DNA of 64,000 nt from Saprospiraceae bacterium (lineage in GTDB: Bacteria > Bacteroidota > Bacteroidia > Chitinophagales > Saprospiraceae), in assembly GCA_958295895.1 (NCBI GenBank), contig CATQHI010000003.1:372001-436000 (forward strand), written 5' to 3'. Below are positions 55,421 to 62,899 of this stretch, piece after piece (position 1 is the stretch's first letter; every line of letters begins with the position of its first letter). The position numbers were made by a program, and so were the translations under genes. The notes under the pieces were generated by a model. The model was given only the letters and a program-made list of their open reading frames with translations, was not told the origin of the DNA and made no database searches.

Positions 55421-55807
55421 ATGCGCAAACAAATCATCCAGACCGATCAAGCCCCCGCCCCGGTAGGTGCCTATAATCAGGCTACGCTAGCTGGCGGCGT
55501 ACTCTACGTCAGTGGGCAGATCGCCCTCGATCCCGCCAGCGGTGAGCTCATCACGGCGGACATCGAGACCGAAACCCGCCGGGTGCTCGATAACCTTAAA
55601 GCTATCGTAGAGGCCGGAGGTAGTAGCATGGACCGGGTACTAAAGTGCGAGGTCTTCGTCAGTGATATGGAGAACTTCGGCCGGATCAACACGGTCTATG
55701 CTACCTACTTCGACGAGGCCACCGCCCCGGCCCGTGCCCTGGTCCAGGTAGCCAACCTGCCCAAATACGTCAACGTCGAGATCAGCTGCATCGCCCTGGT
55801 CGACTAG
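55421..55807 (+). CDS. ridA: RidA family enamine/imine deaminase
   Basis: A 128-residue Rid/YjgF/UK114 protein that hydrolyses reactive 2-aminoacrylate and related enamines. IQTDQAPAPVGAYNQATLAGGVLYVSGQ in segments, a VLDNLKAIVEAGGSSMDRVLKCEVFV region, and the Arg-containing PARALVQVANLP with VNVEISCIA are diagnostic. The length is typical for a trimer-forming RidA. The UbiA-family gene starts 3 bases after its stop, so the two are co-transcribed. Confidence 0.93.
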   Translation: MRKQIIQTDQAPAPVGAYNQATLAGGVLYVSGQIALDPASGELITADIETETRRVLDNLKAIVEAGGSSMDRVLKCEVFVSDMENFGRINTVYATYFDEATAPARALVQVANLPKYVNVEISCIALVD

Positions 55808-55810
55808 CCG

Positions 55811-56680
55811 ATGCAAGCTCTGATCACCCTTCTGCGCTTTGCCCGGGCCCACACCGTAGTGGGTACCACCCTGTCATTACTGGCCCTCTACCTAATGGCT
55901 AGCCGTCACCTGCATACCCACGACTGGGGCATGTTCGCCGTTACGCTCTTTAGCTGCCTCTGCGCGAACGTCTACATCACCGGACTCAACCAACTGATGG
56001 ACGTGGAGATCGACCGCATCAACAAGCCCTACCTCCCGCTTGCCAGTGGCGCCTACACGATGACCACCGGCTACCTGATCGTAGGATTAGGTCTCATACT
56101 TTCTCTGGTTGCCTGTTTCGCCTACCCTCCCTTCCTACCCGCAACCGTGATCGCAAGTTTGGTAATCGGCACGGCCTATAGCGTACCACCGGTCCGCCTC
56201 AAGCGCTTCCATTTCTGGGCCGCCTTTTGCATCATCGTCGTGCGGGGACTGATCGTCAATCTCCTCCTGTACGTACACTTCCGCTGGTGGCTGGGGTCAA
56301 ACCCCGTCGTGCCGGATACGGTCTGGCTCCTTACGGCGGCTATCTTCACCTTTGGGGTGGTCATTGCCTGGTTCAAGGACTTGCCGGATACGGAGGGGGA
56401 TGCGGCCTACGGCATTCGAACGCTTTCACTAGTCAAGGACCAGCGGTGGGTGTTTCGGGTGGGGGCCTGGGTGTTTCGGGCTACGCTGATTGGGGTGGCG
56501 ATCGTGGCGCTTCGTGGACAGCTTACCGGTATTTGGGTGGGGCAGCTGGTGTTGCTGCTGGGCTTCGAAGTGGCGGCGCGGCGGCTTGATCTGGGACAGC
56601 AGGCTAGTATCGCTCGGTTCTATCAGAATATCTGGCTGTTGTTCTTTGCGGAGTATGGCATCTTTGCGGCCTTCGGGTGA
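55811..56680 (+). CDS. UbiA family prenyltransferase, homogentisate phytyltransferase-like
   Basis: A 289-residue integral membrane prenyltransferase with about nine helices. The first Asp-rich motif NQLMDVEIDRINKPYLPLASG and the second DLPDTEGDAAYGIRTL bind the prenyl diphosphate with Mg. The wording of the first motif, with INKPYLPLASG, is closest to homogentisate phytyl/solanesyl transferases of the tocopherol/plastoquinone branch rather than UbiA or MenA. Substrate cannot be fixed from sequence. Neighbouring ridA shares the transcript but not an obvious pathway. Confidence 0.85.
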   Translation: MQALITLLRFARAHTVVGTTLSLLALYLMASRHLHTHDWGMFAVTLFSCLCANVYITGLNQLMDVEIDRINKPYLPLASGAYTMTTGYLIVGLGLILSLVACFAYPPFLPATVIASLVIGTAYSVPPVRLKRFHFWAAFCIIVVRGLIVNLLLYVHFRWWLGSNPVVPDTVWLLTAAIFTFGVVIAWFKDLPDTEGDAAYGIRTLSLVKDQRWVFRVGAWVFRATLIGVAIVALRGQLTGIWVGQLVLLLGFEVAARRLDLGQQASIARFYQNIWLLFFAEYGIFAAFG

Positions 56681-56683
56681 GAC

Positions 56684-56783
56684 GCTGCTTGCAGCAGCGC
56701 TGTTCCGCGCAGTCTCCGACTGCGCTGGGTGCTCTTGGGGCCGCGACTACAAGTCGCGTTGCACGGCGCTGTCGTAGACAGCG
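56684..56783 (+). repeat. Cluster of four perfect short hairpins (REP-like)
   Basis: Within 100 bases lie GCTGC-TT-GCAGC (56684-56695), GCGCAGT-CTCCG-ACTGCGC (56707-56725), CGCGACT-ACA-AGTCGCG (56742-56758) and CGCTGTC-GTA-GACAGCG (56767-56783). Arms are perfect, loops are 2-5 bases, and the spacers contain TTGC or GTTGCAC. The arms are related (all carry GCG and an ACT/GTC core) but not identical. They lie between the UbiA-family gene and the S9 peptidase, where no T-tract follows. They look like REP-type palindromic units or a tandem of them. Confidence 0.7.
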
Positions 56784-56839
56784 TTGCACCGCACGACTTA
56801 CCTTGCACCTGCGACCCCGCCCCAAAAAAACACCACCCC

Positions 56840-58894
56840 ATGACCCCACCAAAGCCTAAGAAACTAGCCCACGAACTCACCCTCCACGGCGACACCCGCA
56901 CCGACCCCTACTACTGGATGCGCGAACGGGAAGACCCCGAAGTGATCGCCCACCTCGGGGCCGAAAACGCTTACTTCGAAGAGAAGATGGCCCACCTAAA
57001 AGATTTTCGGGAAATGCTCTTCCAGGAAATCAAGGGACGGATCAAAGAGGACGACAGCAGCGTGCCCTACACCAAACGGGGCTTCGTGTACCGCACCGCC
57101 TACGAGCTTGGGGATCAGTATCCCCGTTACTTCCGCAAGCCAGTAGAGGAGGGCGAGGAGCAGCTCATGTTTGATGTAAATGAAATGGCCCAACCCCATG
57201 AGTACTATAACATTGGAGGACTGAGCGTAAGCGACGATAACCGCTACGTAAGCTACGGAGAGGATACCGTGAGCCGGCGCATCTATACCATTCACGTAAA
57301 GGATATGCTCACCGGCCAGAACCTGCCGGACCAGATTCCTAACACCACGGGGAGTAGCGTGTGGAGTGCCGACGGACAGTATCTTTTCTATTCGGTCAAG
57401 GACGCAGCCCTACGGCCGTACAAGATCATGCGCCACCAACTGGGCACCGCGGCACAGGACGACGTGGTGGTCTACGAAGAGCGGGACGAAACGTTCCGGG
57501 TGTATGTGTACCGGAGCAAATCGCGGAAGTACATTATCGTAGGGGCCGCACAAACCGTAAGCACCGAGTACCGGCTACTGGAAGCCACGGCCCCCCTGGG
57601 CGAACCACGGGTATTTCAGCTCCGGGAGCGCGACCTGGAGTACGGCATCGAGCACATCGATGACCGGTTCTACGTGCTGACGAACTACCAGGCCAAGAAC
57701 TTTCAGCTGATGGTCACCCCGGAAGGTGAAACGGGGAAGGACCACTGGAAGACGGTGATCCCGAACCGCCCGGACGTGCTACTGGAGGGCTTGGAGTTGT
57801 TCCGAGACTATCTCGTGCTGAGTGAGCGCAAGAACGGACTTACGCTACTGCGCGTCCGTCCCTTTGCCGGCGAGGAATATTACCTCGAGTTCCAGGATGC
57901 GGCCTACATGGCCTACACCAGTGTCAACCCCGATATCGACAGCGAGGTGCTACGCTACGGCTACCAGAGCATGACCACGCCGCCGAGTACCTACGACTTT
58001 AACATGCGCACGCGGGAGCAAACGCTGCTAAAACAGCAGCCGGTGCTGGGGGAGTTCGACCCGGCGAACTACCGGAGCGAGCGGAGATTCAGCGAGTCGC
58101 GCGACGGTACCCAGGTGCCGTTAAGTATCGTGTATAAACGGGGTACCCCGCTAGATGGCACCGCCCCCCTACTGCTTTATGCTTACGGCAGCTACGGCCA
58201 CAGTCTGGACCCAAGTTTTAGCATCACGCGGCTGAGCCTACTGAACCGCGGTATGATTTTCGTCATCGCACACATCCGGGGCGGGGAGGAAATGGGTCGC
58301 CACTGGTACGAGGACGGCAAGCTGCTCAAGAAGAAAAACACCTTTAATGACTTCATTGATGCGGCCGAGTGGCTGGTAAAAAACAAGTACACTAACACCG
58401 ACCACCTCTTTGCCATGGGGGGAAGCGCCGGCGGTCTGCTAATGGGTACCGTAGCCAACCTACGCCCCGACCTCTGGGCCGGGATTGTGAGCCAGGTGCC
58501 CTTCGTGGACGTGGTGACCACCATGCTGGACAACTCCATCCCGCTTACCACCGGCGAGTACGATGAGTGGGGCAATCCGAATGAGGAGGAATACTACCAC
58601 TACATCAAATCGTACAGTCCCCTGGACAACGTGGAGGCTAAGGACTACCCACCGATGCTGGTCACCACCGGTCTCCACGACAGCCAGGTACAGTACTGGG
58701 AGCCGGCCAAGTGGGTGGCCAAACTACGTGAGCTTAAAACGGACACGAACGACGTGCTCTTCCACACCAACATGGAGGCCGGTCACGGCGGCGCCTCGGG
58801 ACGCTTCGAGGCCATCCGCGAGGTCGCCCGCGACTACGCCTGGGTGCTGGACCGGGCGGGACTGGCCGACACAAAAGCTCCCGCCACCGAATAG
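56840..58894 (+). CDS. ptrB: Prolyl oligopeptidase family protein (S9A, oligopeptidase B-like)
   Basis: A 684-residue serine peptidase with an N-terminal beta-propeller and a C-terminal alpha/beta-hydrolase domain. Oligopeptidase B cleaves small peptides after Arg/Lys. The start DPYYWMREREDPEVIAHL, the propeller repeats (YVSYGEDTVSRRIYTI, SVWSADGQYLFYS), AHIRGGEEMGRHWYEDGK, the nucleophile GGSAGG (Ser529), GLHDSQV (Asp614) and EAGHGG (His649) make a complete enzyme. No signal peptide, so cytoplasmic. The start at 56840 (MTPPKPKKLAHE) excludes an in-frame extension through the hairpin cluster. Confidence 0.92.
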   Translation: MTPPKPKKLAHELTLHGDTRTDPYYWMREREDPEVIAHLGAENAYFEEKMAHLKDFREMLFQEIKGRIKEDDSSVPYTKRGFVYRTAYELGDQYPRYFRKPVEEGEEQLMFDVNEMAQPHEYYNIGGLSVSDDNRYVSYGEDTVSRRIYTIHVKDMLTGQNLPDQIPNTTGSSVWSADGQYLFYSVKDAALRPYKIMRHQLGTAAQDDVVVYEERDETFRVYVYRSKSRKYIIVGAAQTVSTEYRLLEATAPLGEPRVFQLRERDLEYGIEHIDDRFYVLTNYQAKNFQLMVTPEGETGKDHWKTVIPNRPDVLLEGLELFRDYLVLSERKNGLTLLRVRPFAGEEYYLEFQDAAYMAYTSVNPDIDSEVLRYGYQSMTTPPSTYDFNMRTREQTLLKQQPVLGEFDPANYRSERRFSESRDGTQVPLSIVYKRGTPLDGTAPLLLYAYGSYGHSLDPSFSITRLSLLNRGMIFVIAHIRGGEEMGRHWYEDGKLLKKKNTFNDFIDAAEWLVKNKYTNTDHLFAMGGSAGGLLMGTVANLRPDLWAGIVSQVPFVDVVTTMLDNSIPLTTGEYDEWGNPNEEEYYHYIKSYSPLDNVEAKDYPPMLVTTGLHDSQVQYWEPAKWVAKLRELKTDTNDVLFHTNMEAGHGGASGRFEAIREVARDYAWVLDRAGLADTKAPATE

Positions 58895-58909
58895 GAACGG
58901 GGCGGGAGC
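58877..58909 (-). terminator. Terminator of the minus-strand lipoprotein gene, overlapping the S9 stop
   Basis: Arms GCTCCCGCC and GGCGGGAGC are perfect. Read on the minus strand the hairpin is followed by TTTTGT. It lies 37 bases after the lipoprotein stop (58947), and the peptidase stop codon is inside the loop. Confidence 0.65.
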
Positions 58910-58946
58910 GCAACCTTAACTACGGAATAGCCAACAGTTTTAGGGA

Positions 58947-60140
58947 TCAAATAAGCCGGCTGCTACTAGCTAGCCGATCGGCCAGTTGGGGTTTAAGGAG
59001 GTTGATGGCATCAAAAATTAGCAATTCGTTGGAGGGGAAGGGCAGCGGCTGGCTACCGATGCGGTTGCGACTGTCGGAGGTCAGCGCCCGCTCATCCCCC
59101 CGAAAGGTGCTGGCGTAGTGCTCGAAGGTGGCCTCAGCGGATAAATCCTCCTCATCAACCAGGCGGTCGGTACGTAGGTCGTACACCTCGATGCTTCCGA
59201 TGACGCGGGCTGATTTCTGCTGCAGCACCTCGATCACCTCCGCCTGTACGCTGACCTCGCGGGGCTGGGTGATGTCATTGCCGAGTGTGTCCTTGGCTAC
59301 CTTACCCTTCTCATCAAGTACGTACTCCTCGCCGTCAACGATCTTGGCCTCATCGACGTAGCGGCGCTCGGAGAGCTGATCGGGGCTCACGGCCACGTCA
59401 CGCAGCACGATGCGGGCACTGTAATCGTACTGGCGGTCGGCCCGGGGCTCCAGGTCGAACTCGCGCCAGAAGTCGTCCAGTTCGCCGGGCCGTAGGCGGA
59501 GCAACTCCTCCTGAATCTCACGGGGGAGATAGGCCCCGCTCTCATTGATCAGCTCTAGCGTAACATATACCCGACCCAGATCGCGGGCCTCGGCGAGTAG
59601 CTCGTGGCTATCCCGGTAGCCCCGGTGGTAGTCGTCGACGCGATCCAGGTAGCGGTAGGCAGCGCGGGCGGCGGCTTTTTGCCCCTTCCGGCCGGCCTCG
59701 AGCTGGGACAGTCCCTGCCGGTAGAGCTGCTCGGCCGCCTTGGCATTTGCTTCCACGATGAGCCCTTCCACCTTCACGAAACGAAAGTTAGCCTTGCGCC
59801 CTTTCTTGTCGATCAGGGGAAGCAAGGGACGCAGGGCATTTTGCCGCCGCATAATGTCGTCGTAAATGCCGTGAATGCGCACCCAGTCGGGCGAGCCGGT
59901 CTCGGTGAGGTACCGCGCCTGGTTGAGGTCGGCCTCATTGGCCCGGTTGATGGCCTGCTCCAGGGCAGCCACGTACTTGGGGTTTTTCTTCTGCTTGCCC
60001 GTGAGCCGGCGCTGGGCCAGCACGATGGCCTGCTCGTAGTGGCCGGATTCGACGAGTGACTGTACGGAAGTGCAGGCTGGAAACGCCAGGACCAACAGTC
60101 CCAGCAGAAGGAGCGATGGAAGGTAGTACGGGCGGGTCAT
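58947..60140 (-). CDS. Lipoprotein of unknown function
   Basis: A 397-residue lipoprotein with a lipobox LAFPAC and a mature protein rich in Arg, Leu and Glu. The first half is helical and resembles TPR-like stretches (YEQAIVLAQRRLTGKQKKNPKYVAALEQAI in parts; LYRQGLSQLEAG). The second half is a beta-rich domain (VTLELINESGAYLP, ARIVLRDVAVSPDQL, VQAEVIEVLQQKSARVIGS). I recognise no named family. It is likely in the outer-membrane inner leaflet. A TACTTTTG box precedes it. Confidence 0.7.
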   Translation of the reverse strand: MTRPYYLPSLLLLGLLVLAFPACTSVQSLVESGHYEQAIVLAQRRLTGKQKKNPKYVAALEQAINRANEADLNQARYLTETGSPDWVRIHGIYDDIMRRQNALRPLLPLIDKKGRKANFRFVKVEGLIVEANAKAAEQLYRQGLSQLEAGRKGQKAAARAAYRYLDRVDDYHRGYRDSHELLAEARDLGRVYVTLELINESGAYLPREIQEELLRLRPGELDDFWREFDLEPRADRQYDYSARIVLRDVAVSPDQLSERRYVDEAKIVDGEEYVLDEKGKVAKDTLGNDITQPREVSVQAEVIEVLQQKSARVIGSIEVYDLRTDRLVDEEDLSAEATFEHYASTFRGDERALTSDSRNRIGSQPLPFPSNELLIFDAINLLKPQLADRLASSSRLI

Positions 60141-60163
60141 GTCGTGTACGTTTACGTTTACGA

Positions 60164-60171
60164 CAAAAGTA
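60164..60171 (-). promoter_or_regulatory. -7 box (TACTTTTG) of the lipoprotein gene
   Basis: An exact TAnnTTTG match on the minus strand, 23 bases before the start at 60140. Confidence 0.55.
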
Positions 60172-60225
60172 GGCCGGCGGACAAAGCGTAGGTGTGATGG
60201 TAGGGTTAAGGTGAATTAAGGTTTG

Positions 60226-61158
60226 TTAAGGCCGCGGGGGCAGGAAAATCTCGCCGAGCATACAGCGCGCACTACCTCCACCGTAGCGCTCGATCGTACC
60301 CAAATCGGTGTGCAGGATACGCATTCCTCCGGGCTCCAGCAAAGCCGCTACCTGGGCCGGATCCAGCGCCGTATGAGCGGCGGTCGACATCACCCACAAC
60401 GGTCCCTGCGGGGTGATCACCTCCAGCATGTTGCCGGCGAAACGGTCTACTTGTTCGAGCGAGAGCCCAACGATAACCTTACCGGAAAGAACCAGACTCT
60501 CGGTAAGCTTCGACTTCTCCGCCGGGTCGGTCACGGCATCCAAACACACCACGGCGTGGGTGGTACCGAGGGCCATCATGACGTTCGTATGGTAGATCAC
60601 CTCGCCGCGCTGGTCGAAGCCGTGGAAGGTGATCGGCTTATAATCCATCCGCTCGCACCATTCGTGTACCGCCCCGGGGCTACACCGTTGCGACAAACAG
60701 GCATATGCGATACGCGCCTGCCGGTCGAGCAGTAGGGAGCCGGTGCTTTCGAGGTACCGGTCCCCGTCTTCCCAAACCGACAGATCGATGTGCTCCCTCA
60801 TTTGGAACTCCTTCTGGAACCGCTCCACTACATCCTCCCGCCGTTCCAACCGGCGTTGCGGCCAGAAGGTCGGGTACGTAACCAGGGTACCATCGGTGTG
60901 GGTAGAAAACCAGTTGTTGGGAAAAACGGCATCGGGTTTCACTGGCGTCGGCGTGTCTTCCACTACGGTCACACTCACTCCCGCCTCCCGCAGCAGCTCC
61001 ACAAAGCGGTCGAACTCCCCCACCGCCCGCGCTCCGATGGCAGCAAAGCTTTCGTTAGCCACCGGCTCCTGAAAGGAATTATCGGCCACGGTCTCGCTGG
61101 CGCGCGCGAAGTTCGCCGGGCGAACCATCAGTAGGTGGTGGGTGGTCTGCTGTTCCAT
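60226..61158 (-). CDS. ctlX: Citrulline/arginine-modifying amidinotransferase-family hydrolase (CtlX-like)
   Basis: A 310-residue member of the guanidine-modifying (pentein) superfamily. Landmarks are LMVRPANFARASETVADN, KPDAVFPNNWFSTH, the ESTGSLLLDRQ Glu/Ser segment, FDQRGEVIYHTNVMMALG (active-site His) and the terminal GGGSARCMLGEIFLP with the nucleophilic Cys299. CtlX proteins are described as citrulline-utilisation hydrolases; dimethylarginine hydrolase is the closest alternative. It is divergent from the gamma-glutamyltransferase gene, the two starts being about 50 bases apart. Confidence 0.88.
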   Translation of the reverse strand: MEQQTTHHLLMVRPANFARASETVADNSFQEPVANESFAAIGARAVGEFDRFVELLREAGVSVTVVEDTPTPVKPDAVFPNNWFSTHTDGTLVTYPTFWPQRRLERREDVVERFQKEFQMREHIDLSVWEDGDRYLESTGSLLLDRQARIAYACLSQRCSPGAVHEWCERMDYKPITFHGFDQRGEVIYHTNVMMALGTTHAVVCLDAVTDPAEKSKLTESLVLSGKVIVGLSLEQVDRFAGNMLEVITPQGPLWVMSTAAHTALDPAQVAALLEPGGMRILHTDLGTIERYGGGSARCMLGEIFLPPRP

Positions 61159-61213
61159 AGACTTAGGGCCCGACCTGGTGGCCGGTGCTGTACTTTACAC
61201 GCAAATGTATAGC

Positions 61214-62899
61214 ATGAAGTATCTCCCGCTGCTCCTGGTGTTCCTGTACGGTTGCCGCGACGTGCCGCAGGTGGACTACGAGGCACAGAAGGAAGCGATC
61301 TACCCTACGGCGGCAGTAGTCGGTCCGCATCCCCTGGCAACTGAGGTCGGGGCCGAAGTACTGCGCCGGGGCGGCAACGCCATCGACGCGGCCGTTGCCG
61401 TACAATTTGCCATGGCGGTGGTCTACCCCCGGGCGGGCAACCTTGGGGGCGGGGGCTTTCTGGTTTACCGTCCGGCCGAGGGGGAGGCCATCACCCTCGA
61501 CTACCGGGAGACCGCACCCGCTGCCGCCAACCGCGACATGTACCTCGACTCCGCCGGCAACGTTATGGAGGGACTGAGTACCCTGGGCCATCTCGCCGTG
61601 GGGGTACCGGGCACCGTAGCGGGCATCGCGGCTATGCACGAGCGCTTCGGCAGCCTACCCTGGTCCGAGCTAGTCCAACCCGCCATCGACTACGCCACGA
61701 ACGGCTACCGGCTCAGCGAAACCGAAATCGACCGGATCAAACGCTACCACGCTGATTTCGAGTCCCTCAACACCACTACACCCTTTTCCGACAGCAACAT
61801 GGTGGCGGGCACGCAGGTGCAACAACCGGAACTGGGGGCAACGCTGCTGAGAATACAGACCGACGGCCACGACGGATTTTACCGGGGCGAGACTGCCGAG
61901 CTCATTGCGGCGGAAATGCGCAGCGGCGGCGGTCTGATCACCCTGGAGGACCTAGCTGCCTATGAGCCCAAATGGAAGGTGCCCATCACCAAGGACTACA
62001 AGGAGTACACCATCATTTCCATGCCGCCCAGCAGCAGCGGCGGCGTAGCCCTGGCCCAGATGACCGAGATGCTGGAAGGCTACCCCCTGGCCGACTACGG
62101 CTTCCAGAGTCCCCGGGCTACCCAGCTCATGGTCGAGGCCATGCGCCGTGCCTACGCCGATCGGGCCGAGTACCTGGGCGATAGCGACTTTTACCCCGTC
62201 CCGGTCGATAGCCTCCTGAATGACGACTACCTCCGCGCCCGCATGGCTGATTTCCGCCCCGACTCTGCCGGCACCAGCACCGCCATCGTAGCTGGGCAGA
62301 TGGCGATGAAAGAAACCTTCGAAACCACCCACATCAGCATCGTCGATAGCCTCGGTAACGCCGTCAGCATCACCACCACCCTCAACGGCAATTTCGGCAG
62401 CAAGGTGATGGTCGACGGCGCGGGCTTCTTTCTCAACAACGAGATGGACGACTTCAGCGCCAAGCCCGGCGTACCCAACATGTTCGGGCTTGTGGGTAAG
62501 GAAGCCAACGCCATTCAGCCGGGTAAGCGGATGCTTTCTAGTATGACGCCCACCATCATCGAGCGTGACGGCCGGCTTTTTATGGTGCTCGGAGCTCCGG
62601 GGGGCTCGACCATCATCACCGCCGTCCTACAGACCTTCCTCAACGTCGCCGAGTTCGGCATGACCCTGCCGGAGGCCGTAGCCGCCCCCCGCTTTCACCA
62701 CCAGTGGCTACCGGACCAAATCCTGTACGAAAGCGGTGCCCTTGGCGGGGGTACGCTAGACAGTCTTGCCGCGCTGGGTTACCAGTTTCGTGAGGTAGAA
62801 GCCATGGCGGTGGTCAAAGCCATTCGGGTACTGGAAGACGGTAGCCTACAGGCGGCGGCCGATGGGCGAAACCCGGATGATGACGTGGCGGGGTATTAA
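61214..62899 (+). CDS. ggt: Gamma-glutamyltransferase, exported lipoprotein form
   Basis: A 561-residue self-cleaving N-terminal nucleophile hydrolase acting on glutathione and other gamma-glutamyl compounds. A signal and lipobox (LLLVFLYGC) suggest lipid anchoring. Large-subunit motifs are GGNAIDAAVAVQFAMAVVYPRAGNLGGGGF in parts and LDYRETAPAAA. The autocleavage site is ETTHISIVD, with Thr372 as the predicted new N-terminus of the small subunit, followed by GNAVSITTTLN, SSMTPTI and LGAPGGSTII. Complete. The ATG at 61205 is an alternative start. Organisms with bacillithiol rather than glutathione may use it for peptide salvage. Confidence 0.92.
   Translation: MKYLPLLLVFLYGCRDVPQVDYEAQKEAIYPTAAVVGPHPLATEVGAEVLRRGGNAIDAAVAVQFAMAVVYPRAGNLGGGGFLVYRPAEGEAITLDYRETAPAAANRDMYLDSAGNVMEGLSTLGHLAVGVPGTVAGIAAMHERFGSLPWSELVQPAIDYATNGYRLSETEIDRIKRYHADFESLNTTTPFSDSNMVAGTQVQQPELGATLLRIQTDGHDGFYRGETAELIAAEMRSGGGLITLEDLAAYEPKWKVPITKDYKEYTIISMPPSSSGGVALAQMTEMLEGYPLADYGFQSPRATQLMVEAMRRAYADRAEYLGDSDFYPVPVDSLLNDDYLRARMADFRPDSAGTSTAIVAGQMAMKETFETTHISIVDSLGNAVSITTTLNGNFGSKVMVDGAGFFLNNEMDDFSAKPGVPNMFGLVGKEANAIQPGKRMLSSMTPTIIERDGRLFMVLGAPGGSTIITAVLQTFLNVAEFGMTLPEAVAAPRFHHQWLPDQILYESGALGGGTLDSLAALGYQFREVEAMAVVKAIRVLEDGSLQAAADGRNPDDDVAGY

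Noticed and set aside
56684-56783. CRISPR array
   Set aside because: Units are different palindromes rather than identical repeats, spacers are irregular and no cas genes are nearby.
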